NCBI GenBank assembly: GCA_947296775.1
Contig: CAMYRF010000079.1
Location: forward strand, 1 to 5,416
Direction of reading: 5' to 3'
Length of the DNA stretch: 5,416 nt
Origin: an uncultured Mycoplasmatota bacterium
GTDB taxonomy: Bacteria > Bacillota_I > Bacilli_A > RF39 > UBA660
Shown here: positions 1-4,494 of the stretch, piece by piece
Layout of the letters: the number at the start of each line of letters is the position of its first letter
How positions within the stretch are numbered: position 1 is the first letter of the stretch
The notes under the pieces: model-generated
Database searches by the model: none
What the model saw: the letters and a program-made list of their open reading frames with translations, nothing else
What the model was told of the DNA's origin: nothing
Translations under genes and position numbers: made by a program

Positions 1-989
1 ATTATGTGGATGCTGAAGAACGTATTGTTGGAGAACTTACTGAAATTGGGAAACCGTTTATTGTGATTTTAAATTCTACTCATCCAATGCTTCCAGAAAC
101 TGAAATGCTTGCTGAAGATTTAAGAGATAATTATGGTGTGCCTGTTATTCCAATGAATATTGATAACATGAGTGAAAGAGATGCTTATAGCATTTTAAGG
201 GAGGCTTTATATGAGTTTCCTGTTGTCAGAATTAATGTAGAGATGCCTGATTGGATTGCTTGTTTAGCGCCTTCTAATTGGCTTAAAAAAGCTTATATGG
301 ATACAATTAGAGAAAGTATTTATGAGATTGATAAGTTAAGGGATATTGATGATATTACTCAAAAATTAGAAACTTGTGATTATATTAGTAAGGCTTATTT
401 ATCTGATGTTAATACGTCAACTGGAGAAGTTAATGTTACTTTAAAAGCACCTAATGAATTATATAATGAGGTTTTAAAGGAAATTATTGGCGTTGATATA
501 ACTAATCGAAGTCAATTACTTACTTTATTTCAAGATTATAATGAGGCTAAAAGTGAGTATGATCAAATTAAGGATGCACTTAAAATGGTTAAGACTACTG
601 GCTATGGGGTAGCTAGTCCAACTTTATCTGATATGACTTTGGATACCCCTGAAATTATTAAACAGGGCAGTAGATATGGTATTAAGTTAAAGGCTGTGGC
701 TCCTTCTATTCACATGATTAGGGTTGATGTGGAAAGTACTTTTGAACCGATTATTGGTTCTGAAATTCAAAGTAAGGAGCTTATTAATTATTTAATGAAG
801 GATAAAGATAGTGGATCTGAAAATATTTGGAAAAGTGAAATCTTTGGTCGTAGTTTAGATGTTATTGTTCAGGAGGGTATTCAAGCCAAATTATCGCTTA
901 TGCCTGAAACTGTTAGATTTAAATTACAGCAAACTTTATCTAAACTTGTTAATAAGGGTTCTAGCAATTTGTTTGCAATTGTTCTTTAA
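1..989 (+). CDS. spoIVA: Stage IV sporulation protein A (SpoIVA), C-terminal part, 5' truncated by window edge
   Basis: SpoIVA is the ATP-hydrolysing morphogenetic protein that polymerises on the forespore surface, anchored by SpoVM, and forms the basement layer of the spore coat. The reading frame is open from the window edge (first full codon at position 3, Tyr-Val-Asp-Ala), so the GTG at 6 is an internal Val codon. About 328 residues are visible, matching from memory roughly residues 165-492 of the 492-aa B. subtilis protein. Diagnostic stretches include EIGKPFIVILNSTHP, LREALYEFPV, DALKMVKTTGYG, IIKQGSRYGIKLKAVAPSIHM, IFGRSLD and EGIQAKLSLMPE, and the C-terminus LFAIVL resembles LIAIIL. 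The Walker A/ATPase N-terminus lies outside the window. Where TRAFAC GTPases carry NKxD, this protein has N-S, as expected for the ATP-using SpoIVA family. In Bacillus the gene is sigma-E dependent and adjoins hbs, as here. No frameshift or internal stop is seen. Confidence 0.96.
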   Translation, partial: YVDAEERIVGELTEIGKPFIVILNSTHPMLPETEMLAEDLRDNYGVPVIPMNIDNMSERDAYSILREALYEFPVVRINVEMPDWIACLAPSNWLKKAYMDTIRESIYEIDKLRDIDDITQKLETCDYISKAYLSDVNTSTGEVNVTLKAPNELYNEVLKEIIGVDITNRSQLLTLFQDYNEAKSEYDQIKDALKMVKTTGYGVASPTLSDMTLDTPEIIKQGSRYGIKLKAVAPSIHMIRVDVESTFEPIIGSEIQSKELINYLMKDKDSGSENIWKSEIFGRSLDVIVQEGIQAKLSLMPETVRFKLQQTLSKLVNKGSSNLFAIVL

Positions 990-1015
990 GAGTCGTTTTA
1001 GCGATTCTTTTTTTT
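988..1015 (+). terminator. Rho-independent terminator of spoIVA
   Basis: An 8-bp stem (988-995 AAGAGTCG with 1002-1009 CGATTCTT, one G-U pair) encloses the 6-nt loop TTTTAG and runs into eight T (1008-1015). The last two bases of the spoIVA TAA stop form the start of the 5' arm, so stop codon and terminator are fused. Confidence 0.88.
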
Positions 1016-1085
1016 CTTCTTTATTAACAAAAGGTAATTTAATGGCTTAAAAGTGCCTAAAATGCGTAAAAAAATATAAAATATA

Positions 1086-1114
1086 TTGATTTTTCAAGCG
1101 AAACATGGTATCCT
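1086..1114 (+). promoter_or_regulatory. Sigma-A-type extended -10 promoter of the HU gene
   Basis: A -35 box TTGATT (1086-1091) is followed by a 17-bp spacer and the -10 box TATCCT (1109-1114). The -10 is preceded by TGG, giving the extended -10 pattern TGnTATnnT. A transcription start near 1120-1122 is predicted, leaving a leader of about 42 nt before the HU start. The surroundings are very AT-rich, with an A-tract and ATATAAAATATA at about 1070-1085 that could act as an UP element. This is the only convincing promoter in the window. Confidence 0.75.
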
Positions 1115-1121
1115 GTAAATG

Positions 1122-1137
1122 TAAGCAAGGTAGCTTA
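1122..1137 (+). other. Short hairpin at the predicted 5' end of the HU mRNA
   Basis: TAAGC (1122-1126) pairs with GCTTA (1133-1137) around the loop AAGGTA. With the predicted start near 1121, the hairpin sits at or next to the transcript 5' end and leaves the Shine-Dalgarno at 1145-1152 unpaired. That position would suit a 5' mRNA stabiliser, but a 5-bp stem is weak and could arise by chance. Confidence 0.35.
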
Positions 1138-1144
1138 ACAAAAT

Positions 1145-1153
1145 AAGGGAGGT
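1145..1153 (+). promoter_or_regulatory. Strong ribosome binding site of the HU gene
   Basis: AAGGGAGGT lies 9 nt before the ATG at 1163. It is among the longest anti-SD matches in the window, as expected for an abundantly translated nucleoid protein, and fixes the start codon. Confidence 0.85.
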
Positions 1154-1162
1154 ATTATATAC

Positions 1163-1435
1163 ATGACAAAACAAATGTTAGTTAATTACATTGCAGAAGA
1201 AACAGGATTAACAAAAGCTGATGCTACTAGAGCACTTGATGCTGTTATGAGTGGTATTGTTGAAGGATTAAAATCAGAAGGGAAAGTTGCTTTAACAGGT
1301 TTCTGTACTTTTGCTACTCAACACAAAGAAGCTAGACAAGGTCGTAACCCTAGAACTGGTGAAGCTGTAACTATTCCTGCAAGAACTGCAGTTACTATTA
1401 AAGCTGGCGCTAAATTAAAAGACGCTGTTAACTAA
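1163..1435 (+). CDS. hup: DNA-binding protein HU
   Basis: This is a full-length 90-aa HU/IHF-family histone-like protein, the usual family length; it dimerises, bends DNA non-specifically and organises the nucleoid. The N-terminal helical dimerisation region covers about residues 1-40. The turn G46-F47-C48-T49-F50 leads into the beta arm with the signature GRNPRTGE (60-67), whose R61-N62-P63 tip intercalates into DNA. The C-terminal helix ends KLKDAVN. Two details depart from typical Firmicutes HU: Cys48 where Gly is usual in GFGTF, and VTIKAGAK where many have PxFKAGK. Codon use is less A/T-extreme than in neighbouring genes (many GCT, GGT and ACT codons), which suggests high expression. It has its own promoter and terminator, so it is probably monocistronic. 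It follows spoIVA exactly as hbs does in Bacillus. HU rather than IHF is inferred from lineage and context. Confidence 0.97.
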   Translation: MTKQMLVNYIAEETGLTKADATRALDAVMSGIVEGLKSEGKVALTGFCTFATQHKEARQGRNPRTGEAVTIPARTAVTIKAGAKLKDAVN

Positions 1436-1456
1436 GGCTTTTTGTAGCCTTTTTTT
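1434..1456 (+). terminator. Rho-independent terminator of the HU gene
   Basis: AAGGCT (1434-1439) pairs with AGCCTT (1446-1451) around a 6-nt loop, followed by a run of seven T (1450-1456). The 5' arm starts inside the TAA stop of HU. The 6-bp stem is short, so some read-through into the cca gene is plausible, and I see no good separate promoter for that gene. Confidence 0.82.
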
Positions 1457-1468
1457 CTTGCTAGGATT

Positions 1469-1474
1469 GGAGGA
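1469..1474 (+). promoter_or_regulatory. Ribosome binding site deciding a TTG start for cca
   Basis: GGAGGA is 8 nt before TTG at 1483. The nearby ATG at 1475 is out of frame with the cca ORF, and the cca frame has a TAG at 1462-1464, so no ATG or GTG start is available upstream. TTG is therefore the supported start. Confidence 0.8.
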
Positions 1475-1482
1475 ATGTATAC

Positions 1483-2574
1483 TTGTATAATTCAGCAATT
1501 AAGGTTTTAAATAAGATAACTGATTTTGGTTATCAGGCTTATATTATTGGTGGCTATCCACGCGATTTATATTTAAAAAGAAGTTCTGTTGATATTGATA
1601 TTTGTACTGATGCAACACCGATGGAAATTGTTAATATTTTTAATGAGGTTGTAACAACAAATTCTGAATATGGTTCTGTGGTAATTATTGTGGATAAAAT
1701 TAGATTTGAGATTACTACTTTTCGAAGTGAAGGGAAATATGTTAATTATAGAAAACCTTCAGTTGTTAAATATATTGATAGTTTAGAAGAAGATTTAAAA
1801 AGACGTGATTTTACTATTAATACTTTATGTATTGATAAAGATAGTAATGAAATTGATTTATTAAATGCGAAAAGTGATTTAGATAATAAGATTGTTAGGA
1901 TGGTTGGTAATCCTAAGATTAGATTGAAGGAGGATGTTTTACGTATTCTTCGAGCGGTTAGGTTCGCGACTATCTTAAATTTTGAATTAGAGCCGGTTTT
2001 AAAGGCTTATATAAAGAAATATGCTCATTTGGTTAAGAAGCTATCTAAAGAGCGTATACGTGAGGAATTAGATATAATTTTTGCAAGTCCTAATAAGGAG
2101 TATGGTATTAAGTTATTGTGCGAGCTTAAGTTAGCTGATAATCTTGACTTATCTTTACTTAAGAAGATTAAAATTACTCCTTCAATGATTGTTACTTGGG
2201 CGCAGCTGTATGCAATGGATAGCTATAGTTTTAGTACAAATGAGAAGGAAACTATTTCAATGATTTTGGAACTTAAGGATAAAAATCTTTTGGATAAGAA
2301 AGTATTATATGAATATGGTTTATATGCTTGTACTTTAGCTAGTGAACTTTATGATGTTAATAAGAAGGATTTGAATGAAGTTTATTTAGAGTTACAAATT
2401 CATAGTAAGCTTGATATTGTTTTATCGCCAATGGATATTTGTGAAATTTTGGATAAAAAACCGGGTGCTTTTCTTAAAGATTTGATTAATGATTTGGAAG
2501 ATAAAATTATTAATGATGAGGTTTTAAATACTAAGGAATCTTTAACGGAATATATTACTAATACATATCTTTAA
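1483..2574 (+). CDS. cca: CCA tRNA nucleotidyltransferase (class II CCA-adding enzyme)
   Basis: This 363-aa enzyme adds or repairs the 3'-terminal CCA of tRNAs using CTP and ATP without a nucleic-acid template. Class II motifs appear in order: motif A GG-Y-P-RD (residues 23-28) with the metal-binding pair D37/D39 in VDIDICT; the flexible loop near 76-98 (EITTFRSEGKY and following); motif B RRDFTIN (107-113); the nucleotide-selecting EDxxR motif as E150-D151-V-L-R154, continuing ILRAVRFA; and the ERIREEL motif (190-196). A divergent helical neck/body/tail follows, probably for tRNA binding. The loop plus intact EDxxR favours a full CCA enzyme over a poly(A) polymerase or a CC- or A-only enzyme. 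It is slightly shorter than the roughly 400-aa Bacillus proteins. The start is TTG. Motif A has Pro26 where most members have Val (GGxVRD). It appears to head the co-directional cca-unknown-dnaD-nth group, with no clear promoter of its own. Confidence 0.95.
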   Translation: MYNSAIKVLNKITDFGYQAYIIGGYPRDLYLKRSSVDIDICTDATPMEIVNIFNEVVTTNSEYGSVVIIVDKIRFEITTFRSEGKYVNYRKPSVVKYIDSLEEDLKRRDFTINTLCIDKDSNEIDLLNAKSDLDNKIVRMVGNPKIRLKEDVLRILRAVRFATILNFELEPVLKAYIKKYAHLVKKLSKERIREELDIIFASPNKEYGIKLLCELKLADNLDLSLLKKIKITPSMIVTWAQLYAMDSYSFSTNEKETISMILELKDKNLLDKKVLYEYGLYACTLASELYDVNKKDLNEVYLELQIHSKLDIVLSPMDICEILDKKPGAFLKDLINDLEDKIINDEVLNTKESLTEYITNTYL

Positions 2575-2577
2575 AAC

Positions 2578-2601
2578 ATACCCTTTAATAGGGTGTTTTT
2601 T
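2578..2601 (+). terminator. Terminator-like hairpin between cca and the next gene, abutting its start codon
   Basis: ATACCCT (2578-2584) pairs with AGGGTGT (2590-2596, one G-U) around a 5-nt loop, followed by six T (2596-2601). The next base is the A of the ATG of the following gene. The 3' arm also carries the only SD-like bases for that gene (AGGGTG, 2590-2595), so folding would both attenuate transcription and hide the ribosome site. Whether it terminates fully cannot be judged from sequence. Confidence 0.7.
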
Positions 2602-3207
2602 ATGAAAAAAGTAATTGTTTTAAGTATTATTCTTTTTCTTGTTTTTTTACATTTTGATACTAGGGCTTTTGTGGCTAAGCATATTGATTTAAAACTTAAG
2701 GATAATGAAACTAGTATTGTTTTTTTACGTCTTAAAAACAGTAAATCTTTACTTATAAATACTTTGGATAACAGTAATTTATTTGTTTTGGAATATAAGA
2801 ATGATGAAGGAATTAAGGAAGCGGTTAAAATTTTTGATAGTCGCCCTAATGTGTTTTATTTAAAAAATTCTTTAGAGAAAAAGGTAGATAATATTTATAT
2901 TACGAGAAAAAATGGGATGTTTAGGTTTAGAATTAATAATTATACTTTATGTATTTATGATGATAATGGATATGAGATGAAGTCTTGTGATTTTGTTTAT
3001 CTTATGAATTTGAATAAATCGTTTTTGGTTGATGAAAATATTAGTACAATTTTTTATGATGATGATATTAGTAAAAAGTGGCTTTTGGAAGTTCAAGAAT
3101 CTTGGATTGATAATCGTATTGTAAGTACAGATAGTTTTACTATTTTGAAGTTGAATGAAGAATCTTATAATGTTGTGGTTGTTCCATCGACAAAAGGCTT
3201 TTTTTAA
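2602..3207 (+). CDS. Unrecognised exported or membrane-anchored protein, 201 aa
   Basis: I do not recognise this family. The N-terminus has a signal peptide: M-K-K, then a hydrophobic core at about residues 4-18 (VIVLSIILFLVFLHF), then D-T-R-A with a plausible signal peptidase I site after A22. It could instead be an uncleaved anchor. The remaining ~180 residues have no further membrane segment, are rich in Asn, Asp, Lys, Ser and Tyr, and look like a beta-rich extracytoplasmic domain. Residues 27-55 (HIDLKLKDNETSIVFLRL..., then SLLINT) faintly recall the opening strands of ComEC-like metallo-beta-lactamase domains, but the DxGQGD signature and HxHxDH are absent, so this is a weak guess. ATG 2602 is preferred because a GTG at 2593 lies in the hairpin and would put two Phe and a second Met before the MKK signal start. 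It lies 25 nt before dnaD and is likely co-transcribed with it. Confidence 0.8.
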   Translation: MKKVIVLSIILFLVFLHFDTRAFVAKHIDLKLKDNETSIVFLRLKNSKSLLINTLDNSNLFVLEYKNDEGIKEAVKIFDSRPNVFYLKNSLEKKVDNIYITRKNGMFRFRINNYTLCIYDDNGYEMKSCDFVYLMNLNKSFLVDENISTIFYDDDISKKWLLEVQESWIDNRIVSTDSFTILKLNEESYNVVVVPSTKGFF

Positions 3208-3222
3208 GTTATAATAAGGTTT

Positions 3223-3228
3223 AGGTGA
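3223..3228 (+). promoter_or_regulatory. Ribosome binding site of dnaD
   Basis: AGGTGA lies only 4 nt before ATG 3233, a short but workable spacing. The 25-nt gap after the preceding gene holds no promoter, supporting co-transcription. Confidence 0.55.
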
Positions 3229-3232
3229 TTTT

Positions 3233-3859
3233 ATGACAGGTAAAGTTGTGGATATTATTAAAGATGGTAATATTGTTATTCCAAAGTTATTACTTTCTAA
3301 TTATAAAGATTTAAAGATAACTGAAAGGGAACTTATTGTTTTGATTTGTTTACTTGATAATAATGAATTTGATCCTGGGCGCATTAGTAAATTGCTTAAT
3401 ATGAAGTTGGTTGAAGTGGTTAGTTTAATTGATTCGCTTGTTAAAAAAAATATTATTGTTTTAAACAGTGTGACTAACAATAATGTGCGTGAGGAGTATG
3501 TTTGTTTAGATAATTTATATAATAAGTTAGTTCTTACTTTGATGGATAATAAGGAAGAAGATGTTTCTAGTAATATTTTTGATAAGTTTGAGAAAGAGTT
3601 TGGGAGAACTCTAAGCCCAATGGAGTATGAAATTATTGGAGCATGGACGGATGATGGTTTTGAAGAGGAAACTATTGATTTGGCTTTAAAGGAAGCTGTT
3701 TATAATGGTGTTTCTAATTTAAGGTATATTGATAAAATTTTATATGAGTGGAAGAAAAGGGGAATAAAGTCTAAGAGCGATATCGAAAAGGAAAAGGCTA
3801 ATTTTAAGAATAAAAAAGTTAAAGGAGAAGTATTTGATTATGACTGGCTCAATGAATAA
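3233..3859 (+). CDS. dnaD: DNA replication initiation/restart protein DnaD
   Basis: In Bacilli, DnaD works with DnaA, DnaB and DnaI to remodel DNA and load the replicative helicase at oriC and at restart sites. The 208-aa protein is slightly shorter than B. subtilis DnaD (232 aa). It has the family plan: an N-terminal winged-helix oligomerisation domain (about 1-100, opening with IPKLLLSNYKDL at 16-27 and TERELIVL at 30-37), a short acidic linker, and the C-terminal DnaD/DnaB (DDBH2) domain (about 113-180) with FEKEFGRTLSPMEYEII (119-135), ALKEAV (151-156) and the DNA-binding signature YIDKILYEWKKRGIK (165-179). A Lys-rich tail then ends in FDYDWLNE, the counterpart of FYNWLEQ in Bacillus. 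Its last codons overlap the start of nth by about 20 nt, implying translational coupling. The dnaD-nth pair is a conserved arrangement in Bacilli. Confidence 0.95.
   Translation: MTGKVVDIIKDGNIVIPKLLLSNYKDLKITERELIVLICLLDNNEFDPGRISKLLNMKLVEVVSLIDSLVKKNIIVLNSVTNNNVREEYVCLDNLYNKLVLTLMDNKEEDVSSNIFDKFEKEFGRTLSPMEYEIIGAWTDDGFEEETIDLALKEAVYNGVSNLRYIDKILYEWKKRGIKSKSDIEKEKANFKNKKVKGEVFDYDWLNE
3822..3827 (+). promoter_or_regulatory. Ribosome binding site of nth, inside dnaD
   Basis: AAGGAG sits within the dnaD coding region, 12 nt before ATG 3840 and 6 nt before an in-frame TTG at 3834. It would bring ribosomes to nth as dnaD translation finishes. The ATG at 3852 has no SD at a usable distance. Confidence 0.6.
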
Positions 3860-4469
3860 AATTGAAGATTATTTAGACGAATTATTTCCTAATCCTAGAT
3901 GTGAACTTAATTATAATAAAGATTATGAACTGGTTTTAGCGACTATGCTTAGTGCTCAAACGACGGATAAAAGAGTTAATATGGTTACGGATGTGTTGTT
4001 TTCTAAATATCCAACTTTGGAAGATTTAAGTAAGGCTACTTTGGAGGATGTTATTAAAATTATTAGGCCAATAGGGACTTTTAATAAAAAGGCGAGTAAT
4101 GTTATTGAAATTGCTAAGAGATTATTGGAGGACTATGGTGGTGTAGTTCCTAATAATCGGGAATATTTAGAAAATCTTCCTGGGGTTGGAAGAAAAACTA
4201 CTAATGTGGTTTTAAGTAATTTATATAATGTCCCTTGTATTGCAGTTGATACGCATGTCGCTAGAGTAAGTGTTAGACTTGGTCTTGCGAAAGATGCCGA
4301 TAGTCCTTTAGCTATTGAAAAGAAAATTAGTAAGAAATTTAAGAAAGCTGAACTTTGCCGTAGACATCATCAAATGGTTTTATTTGGTAGATATTATTGT
4401 ATGGCTAGAGATCCTAAATGCAAGGAATGTAAGCTTAAGGATATTTGTAATTATTATAAGAATAAATAA
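3840..4469 (+). CDS. nth: Endonuclease III (DNA glycosylase/AP lyase)
   Basis: This bifunctional base-excision-repair enzyme removes oxidised pyrimidines and cleaves the AP site by beta-elimination. The 209-aa protein (from ATG 3840) is of normal length. The helix-hairpin-helix LPGVGRKTTNVV (113-124) carries catalytic Lys119, followed by AVDTHVARVS (135-144) with catalytic Asp137, corresponding to E. coli K120 and D138. A complete [4Fe-4S] motif, Cys187-X6-Cys194-X2-Cys197-X5-Cys203, closes the protein, so it is Nth rather than MutY, which has Ser in place of the lyase Lys. The N-terminal LSAQTTD (37-43) is also typical. The start is not certain: TTG 3834 and ATG 3852 are in frame, and the conserved part begins only at about MNKIEDYL (ATG 3852). 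ATG 3840 is chosen because it is an ATG with the SD at 3822-3827 still in reach. It overlaps dnaD by 20 nt and ends just before the bidirectional terminator. Confidence 0.95.
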   Translation: MTGSMNKIEDYLDELFPNPRCELNYNKDYELVLATMLSAQTTDKRVNMVTDVLFSKYPTLEDLSKATLEDVIKIIRPIGTFNKKASNVIEIAKRLLEDYGGVVPNNREYLENLPGVGRKTTNVVLSNLYNVPCIAVDTHVARVSVRLGLAKDADSPLAIEKKISKKFKKAELCRRHHQMVLFGRYYCMARDPKCKECKLKDICNYYKNK

Positions 4470-4470
4470 A

Positions 4471-4494
4471 AAAAACAGGAATTTTCCTGTTTTT
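4471..4494. terminator. Bidirectional terminator between nth and the convergent PBP gene
   Basis: A perfect 10-bp stem (4471-4480 AAAAACAGGA with 4485-4494 TCCTGTTTTT) encloses the 4-nt loop ATTT. On the plus strand it ends in five T (4490-4494); on the minus strand the A-run 4468-4475 gives eight U. It serves both nth and the PBP gene, and its right arm overlaps the PBP stop codon (4493-4495). Confidence 0.9.

Noticed and set aside
6..8. GTG at 6 as the start of spoIVA
   Set aside because: The frame is open to the window edge and residues before it (Tyr) continue the SpoIVA match. The protein should have about 160 more residues upstream.
859..1050. 63-aa ORF on the plus strand overlapping the end of spoIVA
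   Set aside because: It is out of frame with spoIVA, runs through the terminator, has no SD and has Leu/Phe-rich shadow composition.
1016..1085. Possible small gene or RNA in the spoIVA-HU gap
   Set aside because: The only ATGs give very short peptides without an SD, and I see no convincing structured element before the promoter.
1478..1491. TATACT (1478-1483) or TATAAT (1486-1491) as a promoter -10 for cca
   Set aside because: No acceptable -35 lies 16-18 bp upstream, and the second would start transcription after the cca start codon. Such hexamers are frequent by chance in this AT-rich DNA.
3190..3205. AAAAGGCTTTTTTT at the end of the unknown ORF as a terminator
   Set aside because: AAAAG/CTTTT has no room for a loop, and the only upstream pairing (TTGT 3179-3182 with ACAA 3190-3193) is too weak and set back from the T-run. 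The bases also encode the last Lys-Gly-Phe-Phe codons.
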